NCBI GenBank assembly: GCA_030066045.1
Contig: JASJCJ010000028.1
Coordinates: forward strand, 1 to 64,000
DNA from: Calothrix sp. MO_167.B12
GTDB lineage: Bacteria > Cyanobacteriota > Cyanobacteriia > Cyanobacteriales > Nostocaceae
Length of the DNA stretch: 64,000 bases
Direction of reading: 5' to 3'
Below, one piece after another: positions 45,215 to 55,176 of this stretch. A program made the translations under genes and the position numbers. A model generated the notes under the pieces. That model worked only from the letters and a program-made list of their open reading frames with translations. It was not told the DNA's origin and made no database searches. How positions within the stretch are numbered: the first letter of the stretch is position 1; the number at the start of each line of letters is the position of its first letter.

Positions 45215-45364
45215 GGAGACAAGTCTCCCTGATTAGTTAATCTGTACATTATTACAGAGAATACTGTTTCACAATGGCTGATTTAAATAGGGAAACAGAC
45301 AATGTAATTGGTTGTCCGATTCCGGACTTGTAGGTATATCTAATTAGACTAGAAGGGAGAGTCA

Positions 45365-48300
45365 GTGGAGAAAGAAGACAAACAACTGAATTATTGGAAA
45401 CAGCAATTAGCAGGAGCTTCTGCATTACTGGAATTACCCACAGACTATCCCCGCCCAGCAGTACAGAATTACCGTGGCGCTCACCACTCAGTAGAAATCC
45501 CTGCAAAATTGAGCGCGTCCCTGCATCAGTTGAGCCATGAGCAAGGTGTAACCCTATATATGACCTTGCTAGGAGCATTTGTCACCTTACTATATCGCTA
45601 TAGTGGGCAATCAGATATTATGGTTGGCTCTCCAGTTGCAGGTAGAAATCGCCAAGAAATCAACGGATTAATTGGTTTTTTTGTCAACACCTTAGTCCTA
45701 CGCACCGACTTATCAGGTAATCCCAGTTTTAGGGAATTACTACAGCGAGTACGTCAAGTCACATTAAGTGCCTATAGCCATCAAGATATACCCTTCTCCA
45801 AACTGGTAGAACAACTCAACCCAGAGCGCTCATTGAGTTATCATCCCTTGTTTCAAGTCATGTTTGTATTGCAAAACCCAACACAAGCATCAGACAAATT
45901 GTTGGGTTTAAATGCAACCCCAGTAGAAGTGGAGACAACAACAGCCAAGTTTGACTTGGTATTATCAGTACAACCCAGAGATGACAGATTAATTGCAACC
46001 TGGGAATACAATAGTGATTTATTTGTTCCTGGCACAATTACCCGCATGGGGGGACATTTGCAAACCCTACTTGAAAGTATTGTCACTAATCCCCAGCAAT
46101 CCATTGCCACATTACCCCTACTCACAGCAGCACAACGACAGCAGTTACTGTTTCAATGGAATAATACCAACGCAGAATATCCCCACAACAAGTGTATTCA
46201 TCAACTATTTGAGCAACAAGTAGAACTGACACCAGATGCAGTGGCAGTGGTGTTTGAACAGCAGCAACTTACTTACCAACAGTTAAATACCAAGGCAAAT
46301 CAACTAGCACATTACTTACAGAAATTAGGGGTGCAGCCAGATGTACTAGTGGGTATTTGCAGCGAGCGCTCCCTAGATATGATAGTGGGACTATTAGCTA
46401 TTCTCAAAGCCGGTGGAGCTTATCTACCCCTTGACCCCAATTATCCCCCACAACGACTGGGCTTGATGGTAGAAGATAGTGGTATATCCCTGTTGTTAAC
46501 CCAAGAAAAACTGGTATCCAGATTACCCCAAATCAATGGCACTGTACTTTCTATGGATAGTAATTGGAAACATATAGCCAAGGAAAGTGAAGATAATCCA
46601 GTCAGTGGGGTGAATCCTTCTAACTTAGCTTATGTGATTTATACTTCTGGTTCTACGGGTAAACCCAAAGGAGTTTTAGTCCCCCATATTGGACTAGGTA
46701 ATTTAGCTGTAGTCCAAACCAAGGAATTTAATCTCAGCTCACACAGCCGTATTCTTCAGTTTGCTTCCTTTAGTTTTGATGCTTCTGTGTTTGAAATAGT
46801 CATGGCATTGTCCACAGGAGCACGACTATGTTTAGCTTCCCAAGAGTCCTTACTTCCAGGACCAGATTTAATAAAGCTATTGGGTGAGTATAAAATAACC
46901 CACCTCACCATACCACCTTCGGCGTTGGCAGTCATGACTTGGTCAAAATTACCAGACTTAGAAGTGATGATTGTGGCGGGGGAAGCAACAACGGTAGAGC
47001 TGGCAGAAAAATGGTGTGATGGTGTGCGTTTTTTCAATGCTTACGGACCAACGGAATCGACTATTTGTGCGACTATGGGAGAATATATTCCAGGTAGTGG
47101 TAAACTGCCCATTGGTCGTCCCATTGCTAATACTCAGATTTATATTCTTGATGGTGAGTTGCAACCTGTGCCGATTGGTGTGCCAGGGGAGTTGTACATT
47201 GGTAGTGTGGGATTGGCACGGGGTTATCTCCATCGTCCACAATTAACTGAACACAGGTTTATTGCCAATCCTTTTAGTAATGATTCCCAAGCCCGTTTAT
47301 ACAGAACTGGTGATTTAGGACGTTATTTAGCAGACGGTAATATTGAATATTTAGGTCGAATTGATAATCAAGTTAAAATACGGGGATTCCGGATTGAGTT
47401 GGGTGAGGTTGAAGGGGTATTAACTCAACATCCGATGGTGGAACAGACTGTGGTGATGGTGAGGGAGGATGTCCCCGGTGATAAACGTTTAGTGGCATAT
47501 GTTGTGGCTAATTCCCAAGGGGTGCCAACTAATAGGCAACTCTATGATTTTTTACGGCATAAGTTGCCTGATTATATGGTGCCTAATGCTTTTGTCTACC
47601 TAAATAATCTTCCTTTAACTCCTAATGGTAAAATTGACCGTCAAACCTTACCTATCCCGAATAATTCTAACTATCAAATATCACCTAACTTTGTTGCTCC
47701 TCGTGATGAATTAGAACTGCAATTGACAAAGATTTGGTCAAAATTTCTTGGGGTTAAACCTATTGGTGTAAAGGATAATTTTTTTGAACTTGGAGGCCAT
47801 TCTTTATTGGCTATCTCCTTATGGAAAGAAATTGAGACACTAATTGAACGCAAACTACCTTTAACCACACTCTTTCAATTGCCAACCATTGAGGAATTGG
47901 CAAAAGTGATTACTCAACAAGGATGGCAACCTCGTTCTTCCTCCCTAACTGTGATTAAATCCGGTGGTGATAAACCTCCTCTTTTTTGTATTCATACTTT
48001 GGGGAGAGGATTAGAATATTATCGTCCCTTAGCAACTTACTTATCTTCAGATAGACCTCTGTATGGACTAACAATTGAAATTGATGAAGATAATCCAGGA
48101 AAATCTTCGAGTATGAAATCTGTGGAAGATTTAGCGGCTTACTATATTCAAGATATGAAAAATATGCAAATGCAAGGTCCTTATTTATTAGCAGGATTTT
48201 CATTTGGAGGATTAGTTGCATTTGAAATGGCACAACAATTAACTGCTCAAGGAGAACAAGTTGGATTTCTGGCATTATTTGATACTCTTACCCCAAAAGT

Positions 48301-48856
48301 TCATCAGAAATTATTATCGCAACAGCAAAAATTATGGAAACAACAGCGATACTTGATTATCAGGGAAAAGCTCTCGGAACTCGACTTATCCTATTTGTCA
48401 TCTACAGCGATAAAAAAAGTCAATCTCCAATTTCAACGGTATATCAAACCGCTGAATACACTCTTGAAAAGAAATTATTATCAATTTTATAAACAGCTTG
48501 GTTTGCCAATTCCCAATCATCTGATAGAATTGAGCGATCGCAAAGCAAATACAAAACATCCTTACTTGAGGATCTCTTCTTGGATGAAAAATTATCAACC
48601 ATCAACATACCCAGGTTGTATTACTTTGTTTCGAGCAATTGATCGAGATCAAGAAATAGAGGCGGGTATAGATTTAGATCCTTTTTTAGGTTGGCAGGAA
48701 TTAGTCAAGGGGGGTTTGAAGACCTATGATATTCCTAGTAGCCATCTAGGAATGTTGCAAGATCCTCAGAGTTGTGGATTAGTTGAAAAATTACAGACTT
48801 GTCTTGATGAAAACAGTTACAGTGCTACGCACAAGTCAAAAATGAATTTAATATAA
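45365..48856 (+). CDS. NRPS terminal module, N-terminally truncated: C(partial)-A-PCP-TE
   Basis: 1163 residues. It starts mid-condensation domain (LNYWKQQLAGASALLELPTD), so the HHxxxDG catalytic motif is absent. GRNRQEINGLIGFFVNTL and YSHQDIPFSKLVEQLNPER are intact C-domain motifs. The A domain (about 278-785) has YTSGSTGKPKG, FNAYGPTES, YRTGDLGRY and NGKIDR. The carrier domain has FFELGGHSLLA (phosphopantetheine Ser near 815). The thioesterase (about 875-1163) has GFSFGG with the nucleophile Ser. Hand alignment of the substrate pocket gives D-A-F-T-I-A-A-I-C-K, close to the Phe code of GrsA. A GTG start at 45365 with AAGGGAG upstream is usable. Given the pseudogene just upstream, this is probably the surviving tail of a deleted megasynthase, though TE and A may still fold. 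Confidence 0.88.
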   Translation: MEKEDKQLNYWKQQLAGASALLELPTDYPRPAVQNYRGAHHSVEIPAKLSASLHQLSHEQGVTLYMTLLGAFVTLLYRYSGQSDIMVGSPVAGRNRQEINGLIGFFVNTLVLRTDLSGNPSFRELLQRVRQVTLSAYSHQDIPFSKLVEQLNPERSLSYHPLFQVMFVLQNPTQASDKLLGLNATPVEVETTTAKFDLVLSVQPRDDRLIATWEYNSDLFVPGTITRMGGHLQTLLESIVTNPQQSIATLPLLTAAQRQQLLFQWNNTNAEYPHNKCIHQLFEQQVELTPDAVAVVFEQQQLTYQQLNTKANQLAHYLQKLGVQPDVLVGICSERSLDMIVGLLAILKAGGAYLPLDPNYPPQRLGLMVEDSGISLLLTQEKLVSRLPQINGTVLSMDSNWKHIAKESEDNPVSGVNPSNLAYVIYTSGSTGKPKGVLVPHIGLGNLAVVQTKEFNLSSHSRILQFASFSFDASVFEIVMALSTGARLCLASQESLLPGPDLIKLLGEYKITHLTIPPSALAVMTWSKLPDLEVMIVAGEATTVELAEKWCDGVRFFNAYGPTESTICATMGEYIPGSGKLPIGRPIANTQIYILDGELQPVPIGVPGELYIGSVGLARGYLHRPQLTEHRFIANPFSNDSQARLYRTGDLGRYLADGNIEYLGRIDNQVKIRGFRIELGEVEGVLTQHPMVEQTVVMVREDVPGDKRLVAYVVANSQGVPTNRQLYDFLRHKLPDYMVPNAFVYLNNLPLTPNGKIDRQTLPIPNNSNYQISPNFVAPRDELELQLTKIWSKFLGVKPIGVKDNFFELGGHSLLAISLWKEIETLIERKLPLTTLFQLPTIEELAKVITQQGWQPRSSSLTVIKSGGDKPPLFCIHTLGRGLEYYRPLATYLSSDRPLYGLTIEIDEDNPGKSSSMKSVEDLAAYYIQDMKNMQMQGPYLLAGFSFGGLVAFEMAQQLTAQGEQVGFLALFDTLTPKVHQKLLSQQQKLWKQQRYLIIREKLSELDLSYLSSTAIKKVNLQFQRYIKPLNTLLKRNYYQFYKQLGLPIPNHLIELSDRKANTKHPYLRISSWMKNYQPSTYPGCITLFRAIDRDQEIEAGIDLDPFLGWQELVKGGLKTYDIPSSHLGMLQDPQSCGLVEKLQTCLDENSYSATHKSKMNLI

Positions 48857-49260
48857 CGTGAGTTCGATGATTTTTTTATCCTGAAATCCTTGCCTGCCAA
48901 AAATTTAAGAAATTGCCTGCTCATCAAAGTTTAGGAGTTATTGAGACTAAAATCAATTAGGAGTCAGTTAAGTTATACCAATTTGAAAAAACAATGGGAC
49001 ACATGATTGATTGGTAGGGGCGGGGTAACCCCGCCCCTACGAGTGGATATGTCGCAAACATTTTTTGATTTGGTATTAATTGTTGACGAATTGGGATACT
49101 CCCATTAATAACGGTATATATAGGAGTAGTATTTGATTTCTGAAAAACAAGCAGGAGCTAAGAGCTTACTATACCAAGGTTTAGTTCCCAGTATACGTAA
49201 CAAGAATCAAGTATGATTCCTATACAAGTGTCTACACCAGGTACATAAGATAGGTTTACA
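48857..49260. other. Intergenic stretch with an ATACCAATT-type element
   Basis: The element at 48975-49076 runs from ATACCAATTTGAAAAA to TTTTTTGATTTGGTAT and contains the GTAGGGGCGGGG palindrome. No gene is supported. Convergent ends of the NRPS gene and the CHAT-NACHT gene lie on either side. Confidence 0.55.
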
Positions 49261-52200
49261 CTACTCCTTTTGAGCAAAATGTTCCTTCAGCGTCTGATGG
49301 ATGAAGATATAGCCACCACCAACTTTTCTTAAAAAGATGCGTTCTGTAGCATAGTCAAGGAAGCGAGCATAGTTCCAGGGAGTATAACCTTGCAACCATA
49401 GAATTACACGCAAAGTGAAGTGTTGAATCAGAACTAACCCAGCAAAAACGGGACCTTTTCCACCCACTAATCCAGCAAGTAACCCAACTGCTAATCCTAT
49501 ACTGATTACTTCATGATTTTGTCCTTTTACATAATTAAGGCTACAAAGCATTCCTACGGGAAAAAAGATTCCAAAGAAAAGACAGGCATTCTTAGCTGAT
49601 CTCCAAACACCCTGGTTAGGAATTATGGTTTGCTCTAGGTTTACTCCTTTGTCCAAAAAACCAATGAGTCCAGGAAGTATTGTGAAGATTAGTAATTCAA
49701 TAAAGATATCAAATAAGTCGTCTAAGTTACCGAGATCATACCTGTTTGAAAAAAGCAGACGAGCTAACACATAAATTGAGCCCCAGATTAGTCCAACTAC
49801 TGAATATTTTATGGCTTTTTCCCACGATGTCTTGATAGTATCAATAATTCCTATTTCTTGGCTTATTAAAGTGAAAAATATGCCCAGAACAAATCCATCA
49901 ATTATTAAAGGAGATATTACCTCCCTCCATTTATAACTTTTTTCAACAATTGCGTAGACCATTGGGGCAGCAATGATTACATATATTAGCCCAGATATTA
50001 GCCCAGACATAACCCCAGGAATAAACCTAGATATGTCCTGGGGTTTGAACCTGTCTCGTATGGCTCTAGGTATAAATCTAGATATGTGCCGAGGTCTAAA
50101 CCTGCGTATAATTCTAGGTATAAAAATAGATAGCACTAGGGAACTCAGACCTGATGCTAAACCTGCTATTACTGAAGGAATCACCAAGGATATCTGTGCT
50201 CCTAAATCAGATGTAACCAGCGTACTAAAGTGTAAGAATGCAATTAGACCAACTATTAGTCCAAGAATAAGTCTAGAACCAATAAGATACATCCGTTTTT
50301 GATTAGTTGTTTGCAACGAATCGTGCTGTATCTGCTCAATTAATAATACTTCTTGAGATTTCTGTATCATTCTCTGAGCCAACCAATTTAGCCAATGAAG
50401 CGATTGCTTTTTTGGATATTTTATTTCTTGGGACTCTTGCTCTTCTTCAAATCTCCGTTCAATATAAGTATCAAGTAAATGATTGCGGCGTTCTGACAAC
50501 GAGTTTATAGGTAATAATTTCTTTTTTCCTTCATAAGCAACAGCAATGATATTTAGAGTTAGAGGACTTTTCACTAATTCTTGTATTGCTTTATCTTCTT
50601 CTTTCAATTCCTTAACTCCTGATAGTGCGTCCCCTGCATCATCAAGATAGCGATTTATTTGCTCTTCTGTAAGTTGTTTATAGAAAACTGCACTTTGTAA
50701 TTGTAGTTTATCCGAGACTTCGTTGTAATCTTGAATTCGACAACAAACAACCATTTCAGTTTTGTCATTTTCTCGAAGAAACTCATTAATTTTTTGGATA
50801 CAAGCTCCTCTTTGACTTTCTCTGACTTCATCTAAACCATCTAAAAGAAGTAGCAACTGCTGATTTCTAACCCAACTTTTACACTGTTCTTTAGAAAACT
50901 GATAAATCCTATTCAGTTCTTGAACTAACCAATCAGCCAAAGGCTTTGTTCGTCTCTCTCCAGCCCAACTAGAAATATTAAGAACTACAGGAATTGGTAA
51001 ATCTGTATTTTGCTTTGCATCCCTAATTAATTCTTGAGCAATTTCTAGAAGTGCTGTAGTTTTACCTGAACCTGGTTCACCAAGAATCAGCATTGTTCTT
51101 TTGTTTTTAAGCTCACCAAATATATCAATCGCTCTAGTTCCTTCAGGTAAGTCTTGCTTTTCTTGATTAGGGTTTTCTCTTTGGTTTGCTGTAACTACAT
51201 CGAAATGTTCCTCTAAGCCTAGTTCAATTACTGCTTTTTCTAGATGTAATGCTTTTTTCAGGATACCTTCAACCCAGTATTTATCTACCTTGTCCAGCAA
51301 ATTTTGGCGAGGATTATTTTGTTTTTTGATATCAATAATTTTGGCATCTATATATCCACGTAATTTCCGCCAAGTAATTTCCTCTTTGGCTAAATTTTGA
51401 TGAATTACTGGTAACCAACTTATTTTTGGTAATTGCTCATTTCTCTCTGGATTCTCTATATAATTTTGTACTTGAATTCGAGCCTGTTGTACAGAACGAT
51501 ATAAAGACAGGCTTCCAGTGAAAAATTCGAGAAAAGATTTCAAAAATTCTTGTGCTATCTTATCAGGAAAAGGTTCTCTCCAAACAATAATTTGAGCAAT
51601 ATCTAAATCTGCTAATTGACGTGCTAATCCTAAACCATCACAAGAATTGAAAATTGCTAATTTCATTCCTTGATATTGGTTAATGGCTGCTTGAATAATT
51701 TCTCTTATTTCTTGAATATCCAGTGTTTCTTCTGCATTCAAATACAGTAACCCGGTATTACTATCTTTATCTGTTTCACTATGTCCAGAAAAAAATAGAA
51801 TATCCCAGCGTTCTTTTTTCATGAACTCGAAGAATTCTAAGCGTGTAGGTTGTCTGAGAAAGACACAATATGCTCCTGATATTTCTCGGAGTAATCGTCT
51901 ATCGGCTTCGACATCAATACCTGTAGTATCTCCTAAAATACATAATATTTTGACTCTTTTTGGTCTTGGTAATGCTGACATTTTTTCAGAATAAATAGAA
52001 TGAAAATGTTCTGAATTACTGAAGGATATAGCAATATCAGCAAAGCAGTTTTCACTAAAAAAAATCCACCAATGCCAAGGTAGTTTTGGCAATATTTGTT
52101 TAGTTGATTCAGAACTAATATTATCTGTGTGGATAACAACATTAATTTCATCTCCAGACTGTATATTAAGTGCTTGTTCTAATTGTTTTCTGACAGGATT

Positions 52201-52278
52201 AAGCCAATAATTCAGTCTTGATCGTAAATCTTCAAAAGCTTTGTTACACTCAGATATATCTCTTATATATTCCGCCAT
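49261..52278 (-). CDS. CHAT-NACHT protein with membrane region (caspase-like, NLR-type)
   Basis: 1005 residues. The CHAT domain covers about 80-300: the catalytic His is in LFFSGHSE (His166) and the Cys in LAIFNSCDGLG (Cys213), the caspase/separase dyad. The NACHT NTPase covers about 350-660: Walker A LILGEPGSGKTT (400-407), Walker B LLLLLDGLDE (475-484), sensor CCRIQDYNEVS and a helical tail. Several hydrophobic segments fill about 660-945, with short internal repeats (DISRFIPG and HISRFIPR). The C-terminus RFLDYATERIFLRKVGGGYIFIH resembles other cyanobacterial NACHT proteins. A membrane-anchored, ligand-triggered protease of a cell-death or anti-phage kind is plausible. Target and trigger unknown; no operon partner on either side. 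Confidence 0.87.
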   Translation of the reverse strand: MAEYIRDISECNKAFEDLRSRLNYWLNPVRKQLEQALNIQSGDEINVVIHTDNISSESTKQILPKLPWHWWIFFSENCFADIAISFSNSEHFHSIYSEKMSALPRPKRVKILCILGDTTGIDVEADRRLLREISGAYCVFLRQPTRLEFFEFMKKERWDILFFSGHSETDKDSNTGLLYLNAEETLDIQEIREIIQAAINQYQGMKLAIFNSCDGLGLARQLADLDIAQIIVWREPFPDKIAQEFLKSFLEFFTGSLSLYRSVQQARIQVQNYIENPERNEQLPKISWLPVIHQNLAKEEITWRKLRGYIDAKIIDIKKQNNPRQNLLDKVDKYWVEGILKKALHLEKAVIELGLEEHFDVVTANQRENPNQEKQDLPEGTRAIDIFGELKNKRTMLILGEPGSGKTTALLEIAQELIRDAKQNTDLPIPVVLNISSWAGERRTKPLADWLVQELNRIYQFSKEQCKSWVRNQQLLLLLDGLDEVRESQRGACIQKINEFLRENDKTEMVVCCRIQDYNEVSDKLQLQSAVFYKQLTEEQINRYLDDAGDALSGVKELKEEDKAIQELVKSPLTLNIIAVAYEGKKKLLPINSLSERRNHLLDTYIERRFEEEQESQEIKYPKKQSLHWLNWLAQRMIQKSQEVLLIEQIQHDSLQTTNQKRMYLIGSRLILGLIVGLIAFLHFSTLVTSDLGAQISLVIPSVIAGLASGLSSLVLSIFIPRIIRRFRPRHISRFIPRAIRDRFKPQDISRFIPGVMSGLISGLIYVIIAAPMVYAIVEKSYKWREVISPLIIDGFVLGIFFTLISQEIGIIDTIKTSWEKAIKYSVVGLIWGSIYVLARLLFSNRYDLGNLDDLFDIFIELLIFTILPGLIGFLDKGVNLEQTIIPNQGVWRSAKNACLFFGIFFPVGMLCSLNYVKGQNHEVISIGLAVGLLAGLVGGKGPVFAGLVLIQHFTLRVILWLQGYTPWNYARFLDYATERIFLRKVGGGYIFIHQTLKEHFAQKE

Positions 52279-52619
52279 TAGTTCAGCTTTAGAGATGAAT
52301 TCATCTGTTTTATCATCTTCATTTATAATCCCTCTTTGACACTTATCTAAGGCTTGATATTTTTGTCGCCAATTTTGACTACAGATGCTTTAAGGCTGTG
52401 TTGAACTAGCCTTATATCTAGTAATCAGGGGGTAAAAATAATATTATGAAAATGATGGTGCCAGTAGACAGATTTCCTAACAATAACTTTAGTTTAGACG
52501 ATCTGTAATTCCTCAATGCGATCGCACGAAGTAATACAATACTCAAAAGGCCACAGATCCCCGACTTCTTAAAGAAGTCGGGGATCTAAACACCGGCGAC
52601 TCGTCAAAATTAACAATAT
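52279..52619. other. Intergenic stretch with a terminator-like hairpin
   Basis: No credible gene. An HIP1-like GCGATCGCAC site at about 52519 and the inverted repeat at 52556-52588 are the only structures seen. Confidence 0.45.
52556..52588. terminator. Perfect 16-bp inverted repeat downstream of the Cu ATPase
   Basis: AGATCCCCGACTTCTT and AAGAAGTCGGGGATCT, separated by one base. It lies 32-64 nt beyond the stop of the minus-strand ATPase gene. The stem is strong, but no T run follows, so it may act as a terminator or a repeat. Confidence 0.5.
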
Positions 52620-54932
52620 TTATCCCATGGCTTTCGGCTGAAAATTACGCAAACGCAAGGCATTACTCACCACAGAAACCGAACTAAATGCCATTGCCCC
52701 CCCTGCAATAATCGGGTTGAGTAACCAGCCAAAAATGGGAAACAAAATCCCTGCGGCAATGGGGATACCTGCAATATTATATATAAAGGCAAAGAAGAGA
52801 TTTTGGCGAATATTGCCAATGGTAGCTCGACTGAGCTGAATTGCTGTGACAATCCCCTGTAAATCCCCTGATATTAAAGTAACATCACTTGCTGCGATCG
52901 CCACATCTGTTCCCGTACCAATGGCAATCCCCACATCTGCTTGGGCTAAGGCTGGCGCGTCATTAATACCATCCCCCACCATTGCCACTATTTTAGATGC
53001 ATGTCTTCTATACCTCTCCCTTTGTATAGATTTAACAATGTTGGCTTTTTGCTCCGGTCTCACTTGGGCAAAGACTCTTTTTATACCAACTTCTTGAGCG
53101 ATCGCTTCTGCGGTTTGTTGGTTATCTCCTGTGAGCATTACTACTTCTAAACCCATACTTTGCAAGGCTCTCACCGCTGTTGTACTGGATGGTTTTAAAG
53201 CATCGGCAATACCAAATATTGCCTCTATTTCCCCATCCACCGCCATCCACACTACGGTTTTTGCACTGGCTGACCATGTGTGTTGATAATGGCGCAATTG
53301 CTCAGTATTAATATTTAATTCTTCCATCCATCGCTGAGTCCCAATATGTACCAGATGGTCAGAAACTGTACCTTGTACGCCACTACCTGCAAAGGCTGCA
53401 AAATTATTAGTTTCTGCAATTTTCAACTGTTGTGATGCTTGCAAAGAGGCGGTTTGTAGTGCCTCATAACTAACTATTGCTTCTGCAAGGGGATGTTCTG
53501 ACTTTCTTTCCAATGCTGCGGCTAGACGTAAAAGTTTTAACTCATTCCGATTTGCAGTTCCTGCCACAGTAGCAAAGTTTGTCACCGTAGGTTTACCCAT
53601 TGTCAATGTACCAGTTTTATCTAAGACAATGGTTTGAATCTTGTGCGCCAGTTCCAAACTTTCCGCATCCCGAATTAAAATCCCGTTTTCTGCACCCTTA
53701 CCCGTACCTACCATCACTGAAGTTGGTGTGGCTAAACCCAAAGCACAGGGACAGGCAATAATTAATACGCCAACGGTGGTAATGAGGGCTAAGGTAAAAT
53801 TACGGGTGAAACTAAACCAGATGATAAAAGTGCTCATGGCAATGGCAATTACCGCCGGGACAAACCAGCCGGTAACTTGGTCTGCTAACCTTTGAATGGG
53901 AGCTTTTGAACCTTGCGCCTGTTGTACTAATTGGACGATTTGGGCTAAAAAAGTATCTTTCCCTACCCGTGTGGCTCGGAATTTAAAGCTACCTGTCTTA
54001 TTAATTGTTGCTCCAATTACTTCATCCCCTGGTTGTTTCTTTACAGGTATACTTTCCCCCGTCACCATAGATTCATCTATGGTAGAAGTTCCTTCGGTGA
54101 CTTCCCCATCCACAGGAATTTTTTCCCCAGGACGTACTAACACCACATCATTAATTTTGACTGCAACTATGGGAATATCAACTTCCTGAGCATCACGAAT
54201 CACCCTAGCAGTTTTAGGTTGTAAACCCATCAGTTGACGAATTGCTTCTGAAGTTTTTCCCCTGGCGCGATTTTCAAACAATCTTCCCAAGAGAATTAAG
54301 GTTATGACTACCGCAGAAGTTTCATAATATACTTCTGCTTGCAAACCACTCACAGTAAAAAAATTGGGAAAAATGGTTGCACAGAGGGAATAGAAAAATG
54401 CCGCACTAGTACCCAGAGATATGAGGGTATCCATTGTGGCGACACGATTTTTGAGTGCCTTCCCAGCATTAATATAGAAGCCATAGCCACACCAAAATTG
54501 TACGGGTGTGGTTAATACTAACTGCAACCAAGGGTTATGCAACCATGAAGGGATGAAAGGTAAATTCAACCCAGTCATCATGGGTAAAGAGCCAATTACA
54601 AGTATAATACTGATTACTGCTCCCACTGCAACTTTAATGGTCAAATCCCGGGATACAGCCGAGCGAGCCTTTGTTTCCCTATCTGACTGTGGTGCAAGTA
54701 TATCTGTTTCCAGGAGGTGTGCGGAATAACCCGCAGCTTCCACAGCTCCTTGAATTTGCTCTAAATTAGCGACTTGAGAATTATATTTAACTGTAGCTTG
54801 CTCTGCACCAAAATTGACACTGCATTCGCTCACACCTGGGACTTCTGTAATTGCAGTTTCCACTGTTTTAGCACAGGAAGCACAACGCATACCTCCCAAT
54901 TTGAGGGTGAGGGTATTGATATCAGCAGTCAC
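52620..54932 (-). CDS. copA: Cu(I)-translocating P1B-type ATPase
   Basis: 770 residues. One N-terminal heavy-metal-associated domain carries GGMRCASC (Cys17 and Cys20). The rest is a full P1B pump: actuator loop TGES, membrane motif [11 protein letters not shown], phosphorylation site DKTGTLT, the EHPLAEAI motif, and the hinge [17 protein letters not shown] in helix 7 and [15 protein letters not shown] in helix 8 match the Cu(I) subgroup. It exports copper or loads it into cyanobacterial compartments (CopA/CtaA/PacS class). Which one cannot be told. The start is the GTG at 54932, with AGGAG 9 nt upstream. A single-gene unit; a Cu-responsive regulator is not seen nearby. Confidence 0.95.
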   Translation of the reverse strand: MTADINTLTLKLGGMRCASCAKTVETAITEVPGVSECSVNFGAEQATVKYNSQVANLEQIQGAVEAAGYSAHLLETDILAPQSDRETKARSAVSRDLTIKVAVGAVISIILVIGSLPMMTGLNLPFIPSWLHNPWLQLVLTTPVQFWCGYGFYINAGKALKNRVATMDTLISLGTSAAFFYSLCATIFPNFFTVSGLQAEVYYETSAVVITLILLGRLFENRARGKTSEAIRQLMGLQPKTARVIRDAQEVDIPIVAVKINDVVLVRPGEKIPVDGEVTEGTSTIDESMVTGESIPVKKQPGDEVIGATINKTGSFKFRATRVGKDTFLAQIVQLVQQAQGSKAPIQRLADQVTGWFVPAVIAIAMSTFIIWFSFTRNFTLALITTVGVLIIACPCALGLATPTSVMVGTGKGAENGILIRDAESLELAHKIQTIVLDKTGTLTMGKPTVTNFATVAGTANRNELKLLRLAAALERKSEHPLAEAIVSYEALQTASLQASQQLKIAETNNFAAFAGSGVQGTVSDHLVHIGTQRWMEELNINTEQLRHYQHTWSASAKTVVWMAVDGEIEAIFGIADALKPSSTTAVRALQSMGLEVVMLTGDNQQTAEAIAQEVGIKRVFAQVRPEQKANIVKSIQRERYRRHASKIVAMVGDGINDAPALAQADVGIAIGTGTDVAIAASDVTLISGDLQGIVTAIQLSRATIGNIRQNLFFAFIYNIAGIPIAAGILFPIFGWLLNPIIAGGAMAFSSVSVVSNALRLRNFQPKAMG

Positions 54933-54989
54933 GATTGCTAACTCCTGCTATTGATGAATTGTAGAGTCACTATAACTATTTTAGACTTT

Positions 54990-55171
54990 CTTCTTGTCTT
55001 GGTTGACAGTTGACAGTTGACAGTTGACAGTTGTTGGTTGTTAGTTGGTGGTTGTTGGTTGTTAGTTGTTGGTTGTTAGTTGTTGGTTGTTGGTTGACGG
55101 TTTAATTCCTTCCCTCCATCACTCCATCACTCCATCACTCCCTCACTCCGGGCGGGGAAACCCCGCCCCTA
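54990..55171. repeat. Simple repeats and a GC-rich hairpin
   Basis: TTGACAG units (55004-55032), TTGTTGG and TTGTTAG units (to about 55098), CACTCCAT units (55112-55148) and a GGGCGGGG-AAA-CCCCGCCC hairpin (55150-55168). It separates the Cu ATPase from the next gene. Confidence 0.75.
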
Positions 55172-55176
55172 CTCCT

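Larger units (their letters stand above)
44519..45345 (+). pseudogene. Decayed NRPS adenylation domain
   Basis: Translated piecewise, this matches an adenylation domain in order: ELLLGIDV, then SLEEVI; GLLPIIN; GVY-stop-ALGLAYTQERLAF (from the A2/A3 motif GAYVPLDPAYPQERLAF); after a frameshift LEDAQAKLLLAQQQLL; ILCIDSD-stop-GTIAETP; then INQTLSVFQQLLRTE; LFDGEALNF-stop-ILKPWF and HGDK; then LVNLYIITENTV; and finally ADLNRETDNVIGCPIPDL-stop-VYL. There are at least five stops, two or more frameshifts and two inserted elements (44570-44677, 45104-45214). About 150 codons between GTIAETP and INQT are missing. It ends about 20 nt before the NRPS gene at 45365, whose own N-terminus begins in the middle of a condensation domain. 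The A-domain end, the carrier domain and the first half of the next C domain have been deleted. Confidence 0.9.
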
